From: Pocillopora verrucosa | Taxonomy: Eukaryota; Cnidaria; Anthozoa; Scleractinia; Pocilloporidae | Direction: 5' to 3' | Assembly: GCF_036669915.1 (NCBI RefSeq) | Contig: NC_089323.1 | Location: 15,429,340-15,493,339 of the forward strand | DNA length: 64,000 nucleotides | Part shown: positions 34,301 to 45,592 of the stretch, one piece after another | How positions within the stretch are numbered: the first letter of the stretch is position 1 | Layout: each line of letters starts with the position of its first letter | The notes under the pieces: model-generated | What the model was told of the DNA's origin: nothing | What the model saw: only the letters and a program-made list of their open reading frames with translations | Database searches by the model: none | Made by a program: the position numbers and the translations under genes

Positions 34301-36102
34301 GCAGTTTTCATTGGTGCTGCTGCGCAAGCATTTTGCTGGCTTTTCACGAGGTTTACAGAGTCGAGTTAGCCTGCCAGCAATATTAGTACTTCTCCACGAG
34401 CGTTTATACGCCCTGGAGCGACTTGAGCGAGGCGAACCCGCTAAAGGTGTGCAAGGGGTCTAGAGCCAAGCCCCAGAAAACCTCTCCCCGACTCGTCTCA
34501 AATCCACGCGCGGGCGGAGAAACGGACTTCCTGTAGCGCTAATTATGTGCGTCTGCTCGTAAGCTAGAGTCGAACCAGCCCGCTTTGTTTACAGGCGCGA
34601 AAACTTATCCACAGGCTAAGAAGTCATATTTAACCAGTGGGTAATCTTCCCCACAAATAATATTCGGTCGGGTCTGGAGAAGAGCTGATGGTGAACTCAT
34701 GGTGAGAACGTGTATGCAAACCTAATTGTGAGAAATGCGGAGAGGGATTTAGATTTTAGTTAGACTCAGTCTCGTTTTAAATTCCATTGGTTGGGTAAGT
34801 GGCAGAAATTTCGTCGTACATGTGAAGGGCATACATGTGTTAAGATCCCCTTGTTTGGTCATGTCATGTTAAGCTCTCGTTGGGAAACGAGAAAGATCAC
34901 ATTGCGTGACGCGAGGTAACAAACCTTGGTAGAAGGAGTCTAATCTTAATATAACTGACTATAGGATATGTTTGAAGTAAAGTTTGAAGAGCCTCGATCA
35001 TTTTCTTACAGGTATATTACAGTGTTGTACTTTTTAAATGATGTGGAAGAAGGAGGCGAGACTGCCTTTCCAGTTGCGGATAATGCAACATTTAGCACAG
35101 AGGTAAAAAATAAACAGCAAACAAACGATAAGTTTTTTTCTCCTAAACGAATGTGCCATAAGGTGCTAAATTTTATTGTGAAAATTTTCCCCCTGCATTC
35201 CAAATTTTAACCCTCAGTATAAAATAGCATAAATTACCTTATATGTCAAGTTTGAAAATGTGGGATCTGATCAGTATTTTAGCTGATAAAATAATATCTG
35301 ATCTTTCTTTGATCGCTTTCCAACTTGATATTCGTCCACGTCAAACACCAAAGAAGTGAAATTATCGCTGTCCACATTTAACCGTTTGTAGACGTTGGTG
35401 AAAATACTGGAATTAACTGGAAACGAGGTGTTCCTTTTTCAATCTTTCGTTATTTTGGATTTAAGTTCTAGAGGAAAAGTGAACAAAACGAGTGTTCATT
35501 TTTCACTGGCGTTTTCCGTTGCCTTAATCTTTCACTCACAAGATCTGAAAGTCAATTCTCTCTCTGTCTTCCTACGTTATTTGTTTTATTTAAGCTCAAA
35601 GACTTTGGTTCCCAGTGAAAGAATGTTCACTAATTGGTGCCTTCCTCTCTTCTCATTATCCATGTGCTTTCAATTCTTGTGATATTGTAAGGAGAAATTC
35701 CATTTTGAGCACTCCTGGCAGTGATAGGGTGAAACGTTACGCTTCAACTCAGCATTACGTCGTTCAAGCGAGGAGATAAAATGCATCCATCTCATTTAGG
35801 TGTTTTATTTCCTTTGAATCCAGGCGTGGGCGGAGATCACCAAATTTCGCTGCGACCTGAGCAAGCATTGTCACAAAGCCAACTTATTCGTAAAACCTCG
35901 TAAAGGAACAGCCATCCTGTGGTACAATCACTTGCGGGATGAAAAGACTGGATGGCACGGGAGACTGGACGAAATGACTTATCATGGAGGGTGTGATATC
36001 ATCAAAGGAGAAAAATGGATTGCAAACAATTGGATAAATATCCTTGGAGACTCGCGAGAGACTATGGTTTCGTACAAAAATCCTAAGAAAAAAATTAAAT
36101 GA
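31323..36102 (+). CDS. P4HTM: Gene D: transmembrane prolyl 4-hydroxylase-like protein, intact catalytic residues
   Basis: Ten exons give 445 aa: 31323-31610, 32243-32324, 32432-32610, 32955-33016, 33209-33243, 33443-33593, 33929-33986, 34167-34279, 35012-35102, 35824-36102. Start context CTATGGCG is good. A basic N-terminus of about 31 residues precedes a single membrane segment (32-50), giving a type II ER-membrane topology with a luminal catalytic domain. EF-hand loops D172-E183 and D211-E222. Iron ligands H298, D300 (in HYHCHHDS) and H407 (in YHGGC); K417 in KGEKW for 2-oxoglutarate. All key residues are present, so an active Fe(II)/2-oxoglutarate oxygenase is expected. The tail is very short and basic (PKKKIK). 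It is the only plus-strand member and the most compact (4.8 kb). All exon boundaries and phases match genes A, B, C and E. Confidence 0.9.
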
Positions 36103-36697
36103 GAAGCTTTGAATTGTTATTGTTTTAAAATAACACTAAAAAAGATTGTGACCTTGTTCTCAGCGTCTTCTCTCTACTCGTCCTCCAAAATCAAAGAGAG
36201 ACTGGGGCGGGAAAAAAGGGACTCTGAGAATGTAACTGAATTGGTGTTTAACAATGCACTGACGCCTTTTCTCTCGAATTCATATTTTTTATCCTTCCAA
36301 AAACAATTCTAGCCTCCCCCCCCTTTTGCGGTGATTTTCGGGAAGTAATTCAGGGGGTCGTATTTCTCTCAATACACTCGTCAAATCTAATTTTACTACC
36401 TTATAAATATTAAGCACCGTACCAGGACTGTTTAAGGTAAGAAAAACTTTTTTGATGAGTTTTCTCTGTAGAATTCAGCGGTTTTCGACGTTACCCTGGG
36501 GCAATTGCCTCATGAAACTATGAAGCTGGCATTTGTGCCGGGAGGGGAAGGTGTGAATGTAGTCCTTAGACACCACTGCAGGTAATTAGAAAAATAATGA
36601 AATAGTGAAACAGGTAGAAAATTGTTTTTAACAATTAAATTTTAGTTTCTCTTTGGTGTTGCGTAATTTTTGTAGTTGTCTTTTTGTTTGTTCTATT

Positions 36698-36835
36698 GGA
36701 TCAATATCAGTATCTGGGCAACTACCCACCTACCCCTCCCCTAACTCAACAACAGTCAATTGACGACAAGTTAAGGTTAATGTTGGGTTAGGGGAGGGGT
36801 AGGTGGGCAGTTGCTCAGATACTGATATTGATCCG
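36698..36835. repeat. Snap-back hairpin repeat family 2, copy (best preserved)
   Basis: GGATCAATATCAGTATCTGG...CCCACCTACCCCTCCCC mirrored by GGGGAGGGGTAGGTGGG...CAGATACTGATATTGATCC. Near-perfect arms of about 55 nt suggest recent insertion. Confidence 0.8.
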
Positions 36836-38059
36836 TTTGATTTGTCTTTGGTACCTTCATGCTTTGTTCACACTGAGGCTAGAGAACACGTGACCATGGC
36901 CACGCCCTTTATTCTGTCTGTTCCATCCGCAGTGAATCGCGAACAACATGTTAACACCCAATATCTGATAAGCTATTCTCCCGGCCCTTCCAATTGCTGT
37001 GCGTTGTTTTCTTGGAAATTAGTTTAGACAACACATCCCTCTAGTCAGCATTATTTGTCGGACGAGACTGTAGATATTGGCCACATAGGTATCCCAGCGC
37101 CGCGTGAAGGTTGGTCCGCAAATCACACGTAAAATGGGCTTCACCTTTTCAGTCTCAGGGGTTCGAATGACCAAAAGGTGGTTGATTACATTTCCAAGCG
37201 TTCAAGTAATGAGAAGAAAGAAAAGTAGCAACTGTGCTACACAAATCTGAGAATTGATTTTAAGATCTTTAAACTAATTCAGACAACATGATTAGAACTA
37301 GCAGAGGATATTATATTTGAAAATAGTGCAATAGTATCCCCCGACCCTGGGACCCTGGGAACCTGATCCTCTTCCCCCCTCTTTTTCCTCTTAAAAATTG
37401 CAATAAGTAAATGCAAGCCTCGGTTTATGAAGGTTTGTTTTCCTAAAAGAAGGGACGAAATTTTTCTTGTACCTCTTTATTTCGCAAAGCAAGCCTCGGT
37501 TTAGCTTCTCCCCACCTAACTATCAAACCCTCCTCCATCATTTTATGCAAATTTTAAATCTAACTTGCTGATAATTTTTCTCAAGCACGTGATGATGCCA
37601 ATTACTATTCAATTCCTCTTAACCTTCGCTGCTTCTTGTTCCATGTTCATGTATGTCTCTCCGAAAAAAGCAACGGAAACTGCTCTATATGTTAAATTGA
37701 CACGCTTACTGGGACAATTGGTAGCGTCAGAACTTTCAGGCTACGCCAGCCGAGTTACCAAGGACTCAACCAATCCAAGAGCGACTCGACTTAAGCTGAA
37801 GATGAAAGCAAACTCGAACGTCGCACGTGGTTAATTAAGGTTCCTCCGAGCTTGTCGACTTCTGAAAGACTGCCTCGGTAAGTACAGTTATTTTGTACAC
37901 CCCGCTTGAAGAGTTATCGATGTACCTTGTTTTACGGGATTATGCTTTCTTACATTTCTCATACTGAGTAAATTTGAACTTAAAACTCTGGAAAATTTTC
38001 TGAAATAACAGTGCATGTTATTCATTTTAGAAATAAATCAACGTTTTTGTTCAGAGAAG

Positions 38060-38310
38060 GCAAGGTAATTCGGCACTATCAACTGAGTTGATAACATAAA
38101 TTGGCCACCGTAAAGAATTTCTAGGCTAACGTTTCGAGCGTTGGCCCTTCGTCATTCGCTTTGACGAAGAGCTATCGCGAGAAAAGTCAGCTTTAAAACT
38201 TTTAATGGTAGCTCATTTACGTTATCAATTCAGTTGATGATACCAAATTACCTTGTTACTCCCACCGACGCAGCCCCACAGTTTCTTAAGAAACTTACCC
38301 TCTTTATTCA
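38060..38310. repeat. MITE-like family 1, best full copy
   Basis: TATCAACTGAGTTGATAACA, ATTGGCCACCGTAAAGAA, GTTTCGAGCGTTGGCCC, then mirrored TACGTTATCAATTCAGTTGAT and the tail ACTCCCACCGACGCAGCC, CACAGTTTCTTAAG. Confidence 0.75.
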
Positions 38311-38509
38311 TATGTTTAGAGAAGATCTAGAGTTGACTTTAAATATGTGCTCGAGACAAAAAGAATCGTATGTCTGCCTGTTCAAGTAGGAGAGGTGAAT
38401 TGTCACTCATGCTTGGGCTCAGGACAATGGCTCGCACGCTCAAAGCGCCTCAATTTTGGAATGCAACTTCAAATAGCAATTTTTCAAACTGAAGTGATTA
38501 AATAAATCT

Positions 38510-38665
38510 GGTTTTAGTAACTGGGCTGATGATATAGCTGTCCATCGTAGAGAGTTTCTAAACCTAACGTTTAGAGTTTTAACCCTTCTTCAGCGCGAAT
38601 CTGCAATGTGATACCCCACCGGCGCAGCGCACCACAGTTTCGGCTTTACAATCTTACCCCTTCAT
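38510..38665. repeat. MITE-like family 1, degraded copy
   Basis: AACTGGGCTGATGATATAG, CCATCGTAGAGAGTTTCTAA, AACGTTTAGAG, then CACCGGCGCAGCGCACCACAG. One arm is missing. Confidence 0.55.
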
Positions 38666-38929
38666 TCATTTAATGTAAATAAAAGTTGAACAATTTGAAA
38701 GTTAAAACGGATTGTGGTTGGAGTAGAGGACAAAATTCCGTTCTACACCCGTACTTCATTATGCAAAAAGCACTAGGGGGAAAGAAAATCCTGGCGCAAA
38801 TAATAGTTTGTCTATAAGACAACATCTTTCTTTAAAATAGTAATTTATAATTAAGGGGTTCCACGTAAATATTTCCAAAATATACAATAACAGGTTCTTA
38901 GGATAAATTGTGCCTTGGTATTATTTAAG

Positions 38930-40878
38930 GTTCATGTTGAAGTTTGGGACAAGAGCGTGTGGCCAGGGTTCAAGGGACAGGCGCTGGCGAAGCAGGTTGA
39001 TGAGCTAATTTTTGATAAAGTAGGAGAGGTATTACAATTTTTTTAAATGTGTTTACATAGAAGTTAAATGCAGATTTTTTTTACCGTGATTATGAATTGC
39101 AAAAGTTTTTTCTCTGAGCCGTGTTAAAACGCGTGCCATTTTTGAATGTCTTGGAAAAGATTGGTCCCAAGGGTAATCTGTTGTTTTCGCAATTTATCAA
39201 TCAATAGTGTGGGTACCGAATCATGACGTCACATATCTTGGCGCATCTCGTTTCGATAGAATTTCCAAACAGTGCTATTTTTCAAGGCGAGAACAGAGCT
39301 TTGGTAGTGATTTAATTTCCTTGTATTTCGTAATTAATTAATTTTCCTCTCCTTTTGATGTATGTTATAAGTTGTTTATAAGATTATTTGAATTATACGC
39401 TCATTTTGATTGGCTTTTTTATTAACTAAAATAAAGCGTGAGGTGTAATGAATGTTTCACTTGTTTTGCTCTCTACAGTGTGACATGTACAATGCACTAA
39501 AGATAACAAAGACGTATAGTATGAAGGACAATTGATAGTACACCATACATCTTTTCTTGCAAATTGATGGCAGTTTTCCTTTCATCGAACAAATCGCGGG
39601 AGGACTCAAATATAAATAAAAACTGCCGTGAACTAAAAAACGAGAGATATCACATAAATTGGCTGACACATAAAAGGAAGAAGTTTGAAAGAATGTTTCG
39701 AAATAAATTCTGTGAAAATTGCTTGGCTATGAAATAAATCATAAATTCCTATTAGGGCGTTTCCTTGTTTGCCTTTAACCATGACAACGTTATTGCAAAT
39801 TTCTGTATGCATTTCGGGAATTGTCATTTAATTGTGTCTTAAATTTCTGAAATATTTTGCTTTGCTCGGCAAAGTTCTCGAGAATTTTAGCGTGAATTCA
39901 CCCATTAATATAGAGCATTTTTTCGATAACATGGAGGGCAAAATTATTAAATCCTGATTGGATGAGACACAGGACATTTTCCCTTAATTTTGGTTAGTGT
40001 CCCAAGCAAATTTACTTGAAATTGAAAACATTGAAAAAAGTTCAAGTTTATTTAATTTCATCGACGACGAAATTTTTTTAGCAGGGCTGATTTTATTGCT
40101 CTAGCATCGTGGCACAAAAATACATTTTTTTGTTTAGCTGATTCGTGCGTTTTATTCATTGACGTTATAACTCAGCGCTGACATGGTTTCCTACGAAACT
40201 ACTTGACAGCGTGCGTTTTTGACCTCTTAATGAAAGAAAATTTTGCCCTTTATATCTAGCATCCCTTGCTACCTTTATACATAGTATAAATCTTGCAACT
40301 TCTGAAAACAAGCATGACGTCTGTCCTTGATTATTCTCAGCCCAATGCAATTACCTGGACAAATTTTGGTCCCAATTCAATCGCTTATAGAGAGGTTTAT
40401 TGCTTGTGATGAAAGGTCAAAGTTATAAAACTAGAAGGGCTGGCGTTGTTTATCCACTCCTCCAGAAAAATGATGCCAGATTTCAATTTAAGGGTACACT
40501 CGCTTCCAGCTCACGTTAAATGCGATGAAGTCAAAATATGGGTTTTTTAAACTGTAGGAAACAATTTACAGTCTTGATTCTGTTGTTTCTCTATTCATTA
40601 AAGACAAAACAAAAAGATGAACTAATGAATTATCTCATGGTAGCAAACTTATTTGTTTGTCTGGATAACTTTATTTGTAATTCTTTTGGAATACAATTCT
40701 AAGATTTCAATTTTTACAAAAATTCATACTACTTTAACTTAATGATAATCATTTTCATGTTTCATATTTTTTTTATTTGTAGGATGTGAGGTGGTACATG
40801 CTGAAGAATAATCCACCGAGAAGCCACCAAGTTTTTAGTTTAACTATCAATCAATGCATTGTAATTAATAAAGAATGA
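38930..40878 (+). CDS. Two terminal exons of an unrecognised plus-strand gene
   Basis: Exon 38930-39028 (99 nt, phase 0-0) follows a TATTTAAG acceptor and ends at a GTATTAC donor; it encodes VHVEVWDKSVWPGFKG, then QALAKQVDELIFDKVGE. Exon 40783-40878 follows TTTATTTGTAG and encodes DVRWYMLKNNPPRSHQ, then VFSLTINQCIVINKE and a TGA. The join is in phase, and the composition is protein-like. An AATAAA overlaps the last codons. Upstream exons were not securely found: 36472-36581 ends in phase 2 and does not join directly. The family is not recognised. It could be a separate small gene or a decayed one. Confidence 0.35.
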
Positions 40879-43022
40879 CTAAGCTTGTCTCTTTCTAACG
40901 ATATCATGATGAAAAAGCAAAAGCAAGTTTTCGGTTGGAGACACTGTGCGCTTTTGAAAGGAGTTTGTAATTTGCATGAACAGAACTAAGTCTATCAGCT
41001 GAGAAAAAAAGGGATGTGCTTTTAGTTTCCGTTTCGGAGAGAGTTTAAAAAGACTAAGTCTTTTTGTGGGAAATTTTCTACTTTTTTTGGGTATGGATGG
41101 TTGCCCAAAGGAAAAAAATGTCTGCGCTCTTGAATCAAGTCTAGTGTTGATTGAAATATATACTAAGTCTTTTGGCGGGAAAAATCTTGCATGTGCTATA
41201 GATTTTCTCCCATCAAAAGTTTAGTATATGTTTTTTTCAATGCCAGACGCTGTTCAAATCCGCAGAATATTTTTTCCTCTCGGCAACCCTCCATACGCAA
41301 ATTTTTTTAAAAGAGATAGCCTATATTTTGACTAGTTACCAGGCTCCTTTTAAAAGCGCACAATTTTTTTTAATACTTTGTTGGTAAATAAAAGAAGACT
41401 GATTTGTTCATCATAACTTGTTTTATTTCATTTTGAATAAATAACTTAAATGCTGATTACAAGAGTTTTTTTACTGAGTTAAATTAAGTAAAAATACAAT
41501 AAAAGTATTTAAGAAAATCATTACTAGTCAAAGATTCAGTATAAACTGCGATAATGGGAAAAGCAAAGACAAATTTCTAAGTGATACTTCAGATCGACTG
41601 ACCAAAATAAATGATTTTGCAAGTCAAGCCAAAAAGTCAGTTTGACTGACCAACGTAACGAAGTCTAATTGTATTGTTTACAGAATTTTACAGGAAAAGT
41701 ATGTTGAAGTCGAATTGACATGCTGAAAAAATTGCTTAAATCAATTTACATGTAAAAGTTGCATAAAATTCTTAAAGATGTTTCTTAAAGTACATTTGGG
41801 TGAAGGAGAATTTTCAGTCTAGAAATTTGGCATATCTTAATGGTAAACATTTCATTGCAGTTTCATGAAAGTATGGTGCTAGCTGCTGAATTTTTTGGTT
41901 CCCAATATCAAAATATTAATTGCTTGCCTGATAATTCCTTGAAGTTAGTAATAGAGATTTTGTTTTTCCGTTCTATCAATGGTGCAGTTGTTTTAAAAAA
42001 ATGGCACCAAACAACTGTAAAGATTTTTGTGAAAAAATTGCTCGTAGCTTTTAATACTAACATATAGAATCTCACCTTGGCTTAGAGATTTTCGCTTGTG
42101 ATCGGTTAGAAAAAAATTTCGTTTTATCCTACTCGCAATTTTCTGTTCTAGAAAAATTTGGATGAATCTAAATTTTGGCAAAGAAACTATGGTATGGATA
42201 TAATCTATTATGTACCTAGAGATGACTGTGCAAAACGCAAATCCTGCTTGATCCACAGACTTCTTCATGTCAGAGCTGTCATTGTCCATCTGAGTCCACC
42301 ACATATGCAATACTTGTGATTCCATGGAAATCCGACATAGTATAAAGTTACACTAAAAGTGAACAAGAAACTACCGATGAGAAACTCAAGAATGTCGTAA
42401 TCATGTTAACCCCATAACTCCCAAGATCTGATTGTTAATTCTCCCCTCTAGCTACTACACATTTTCTTGTAAATTGGTTACGAGAATTTGGTGTTTAATC
42501 AAGGTAATAGTGATGAGTTTGAGTATTCTCATTACCTGTTTGCTGAATAATGTATAGGTATTGTAGAGAGAAGTTACATGTTTATCACTCATGGGAGTTA
42601 AAGGGTTAGCTGATAAATTAATGCCCTTGGATAGCCTGAGCAAGAGAATGAAGCGAGTTTCTCCTTTGAATTTTACGAGCTAGCAAAAATTACTTTCTCT
42701 TGGGTCATACTCGCTAAAGCCGCCATCAAATTTTCACAGAATCTTATTTTTTACTTGATAGAATAGTTTGAATCTAACTACAAAAAGACAGGAGTGAAAA
42801 CTCTCTTGCATGAATATGTGAGAAAATCGTGCTATTTGTGAATTCATTTGCAATTAAATTGTAAATTCCACAATGTTGTTCTTAGCTGACAGATAACTCC
42901 TTTTCAATTTAGAGGGGAGAAAAACAGATAAAGTGTGCACTAAATATTGACAAATTGAAGAAGCTGAAATTTTTTTTAAACAATGTACTATGGGCCAGTC
43001 TCAAACGTAAATAGCAAAAAAA
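40879..43022. other. Intergenic, AT-rich
   Basis: No supported gene. Contains a complete family-3 repeat (42408-42608). Two GGCGGGAAA(A/T) and AAAAGACTAAGTC-like stretches at 41040-41230 look like a decayed inverted repeat. Confidence 0.4.
42408..42608. repeat. Dispersed repeat family 3, full copy
   Basis: AACCCCATAACTCCCAAGATCTGAT at one end and CTCATGGGAGTTAAAGGGTTAG at the other, with TTCTCCCCTCTAGCTAC and GAATTTGGTGTTTAATCAAGG blocks inside. The ends are imperfect inverted repeats (AACTCCC / GGGAGTT). Confidence 0.7.
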
Positions 43023-44347
43023 TTAAAACAAAACCTTGCCGAAAATGGCTGGGCAGCCGTCCCGTGGGGCGAGTTTGATTTGCATTTCCAATGAAAACAA
43101 TATGGCGGCCGTACTAAATGTGACCCCGTGAAGGTTATTCAAGGTCAGCCCAACGGGCATGAAGTGTAGACAGGTAATCAGCGCCAATTTCATTTCCTTG
43201 AATTTTACCGACACGACTAAGAATGACCGTGACAACGACAAGAAATAATAATAATGATAAGGTGGTATCTAAATAATGAGATATGAGGCTCTGCGGATCT
43301 CTTACCAAAGACAGACTCACGCGATCTGTTTCGATTCTGCACAGAGTGTAGATCGAAATCTAATCTTCTTTATATCTGTATTTATTTGTTCCTGAAGATG
43401 ATTTCTTAAGTAATTTTTTCTTTTGAGATCAACAAAATGATAACTCAGCACGTTTTTGTTCCAAATTTCTTTTTCTTTCTGGTTTCGTTAAATTTCATCA
43501 ATTTACTTTCGGGGTTTTCTTTAAGAATGTTATAATAACCCAATAAATATGATATCAAAATAAACAATGATTTCAAAAAAACCGATTACTTGGGTCCACT
43601 AATTTAAAAAAAAAAAGGAAAAAAGAACTCACCATTTTATTGGTCCATTTGGTGACACAGTTTGAGGGGCTATAGGTCAGCGGACACCATTCACTTTCAC
43701 TGAACTGCAAAAGAAAAAAGTAAATTTTTAGACAAATTGAGACATGGGAAATTATGATCTAGATCAAAATTGGTAAAGAAAATTTTGTACACAAAAAAAA
43801 ACTCTCTGAAGCTCACCTTTGCAACTGACACATGTCAAAGATATCTCAATCATGCAGCCATGTTTTTTGTCAAAGATCCCTGGAGAACTAAGACCTGAAT
43901 AGAGATGATGATATGAAATCAGTTTACAAACAAGTATAATTTTTAACCATAACTAGATAAGAAAAACTGTACATTTTGAAAAATGGAGGATACCGTTGTG
44001 AATATTTTTCTTAAAACAATTCTAATTTCAATTGATATAGGACCATTTGGTTCGTCAAGGTGTATTTTGCAAACATCGTGTATTGTAATTGTATCAAGAC
44101 TTGATATTTCCAAAATGGATCGTTAAATTTTGCATGAAATTTGACGTAAAATAATTCTTTTCCGACTGAAATGGTGAAAAAAACTGCCACTCAGAGAGAT
44201 TCAGAAGTAAGCGTACCTTTAATGAAGAAATTGTAAAGGGCACCAAAGAGCTGCCACAAATATCTCACTCGTGAAACAGGGACAACAAATAAGGCTTGAT
44301 ATTGAAGCGCTAACCATCGAAGCAGTAGTTTCTGTGCTTTTATCAAC
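43023..44347 (-). CDS. Possible multi-exon gene, unrecognised
   Basis: Candidate exons on minus: 44347-44217 (TTTTTCAG acceptor, GTACGC donor) encoding LIKAQKLLLRWLALQYQALF and, further on, VRYLWQLFGALYNFFIK; 43894-43817 (ATTCAG, GTGAGC) in phase with it, encoding SSPGIFDKKHGCMIEISL then TCVSCK; 43704-43633 (TTTTGCAG, GTGAGT), open only in phase 0 (FSESEWCPLTYSPSNCVTKW); 43336-43306; and a final segment from 43216. The first two join in phase, but the step to 43704 does not, so the model is incomplete. The hydrophobic/aromatic first exon and Cys-rich second exon look like real protein. A first exon could lie near 44510-44430. The product is not recognised. Confidence 0.35.
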
Positions 44348-45310
44348 CTGAAAAATACCAGTGAAGGTCTCCCAGCTCAAAGGTTTGGTAGAGTGTATTT
44401 GTAGTTAGCGTCTTTCCTAACACGTGTTGCATTCCTTGGCCTTCGTATCGTTCAATTGAGTCCAGTTAGAGTCTTGCAGTCGTATGGTGCGTCTGTCGTT
44501 CTTCATGGACGTAACCGCCTTTCTCTTAGTTGGGAAAATGACTAAGAATGTTGCATTCCTCTGGAAAACTTCAACCGAGAGGAAGCAATGGCGGACGGCA
44601 AGCTGAAGTGCTATGAATAATTACCTTTGGATTAAGCACGTGGTAATGTAAATTTCTCACAGTTTTGCGTTTAGTCTCGCATCCTGATACACCCAATGGT
44701 ATCGTTATCGTAAAGATTTTTTTCTCAATCCTTCTTTCTACTATTCCAAAGACGTGCCTCACGTAAATTGGCTTATACCGTTGAGCTCCCTTGCGTTTCA
44801 ATTCATTTTACTTGACGAGAAGACCAGAAAATTGTCGTGCATTTTCGCCACCTAAATTTTAAGTTTCGTGTATTTTTGAATTAGAAAAATTGTTTCTCAT
44901 GAAGGTGGGAGGGAAGGGGGGAGGTCAAAAGCAAACCTTAACCCCTTTGCTACTACCCCCTCTACAACACAAATGGAAGATCTCTTTAAAAACTTCAAAG
45001 CATTTTAATTAAGCTAATAACAACGCGTAGCGATTTAATCCAGCTAAAAAGAGTAATTACTATAAATAAACTAATTTACTTGACTTTTTTTCTGACATAT
45101 GGGATTCAGCTAATAACTTTTCTAAAAATTTAACTATTATACTGTCACGTACAAAATATAGTTCAAAGTTGGCATTCAGAGATGTAGGAAATTTTATATA
45201 CGGTTAGTGATCTCCGTGAGAACGAAATAACGAGTAATTGACCTCTTTATTTTTCAGTTGTGTTGAAGTTGTTACCAGAATAAAATAATTGTTTTAATTT
45301 GTGTGCCAAA

Positions 45311-45361
45311 ATGCCCAGAAGATCTGACAACGGCCACCAAAATCAGACGCAAAATAACACA
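45311..45361 (+). CDS. Possible first coding exon of a plus-strand gene
   Basis: AAAATGCCC start with a good context, 17 codons (MPRRSDNGHQNQTQNNT), then a strong GTGAGT donor in phase 0. Hydrophilic, no signal peptide. No downstream exon was found on plus, where gene E occupies the opposite strand. It may be a chance ORF. Confidence 0.25.
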
Positions 45362-45592
45362 GTGAGTTAAAGAAAACTGTATGGTTAAATCAAAGCTTGT
45401 ACTTGCAAATGATTAGTTGAGTAGAGGACGAAAATCTGTAGCCAATCATAAGACGTGAAGGTAGCACGAACTTTACATGTATCATAAATACAATTACTCT
45501 AACTATTCAAAATACTTGTTTTTAGTTTCTGAATTGTTTCAACAAGTAAAGTAAAGTCAATTGAAATTTACATCATGCTAATCATTTCTGTT

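Larger units (their letters stand above)
36103..38929. other. Region downstream of gene D with repeats and one orphan exon-like ORF
   Basis: Holds the 3' UTR of gene D, a family-2 hairpin (36698-36835) and a family-1 element (38060-38310, 38510-38665). An exon-like piece at 36472-36581 (CTGTAG acceptor, GTAATT donor; LGQLPHETMKLAFVPGG) and an ORF starting at 37590 with a hydrophobic N-terminus (MMPITIQFLLTFAASCS) are seen, but I could not join them in phase to the exons at 38930 and 40783. Confidence 0.35.

Noticed and set aside
37149..37165. GGTTCGAAT-like tRNA B-box
   Set aside because: No matching A-box, acceptor stem or anticodon arm could be built around it.
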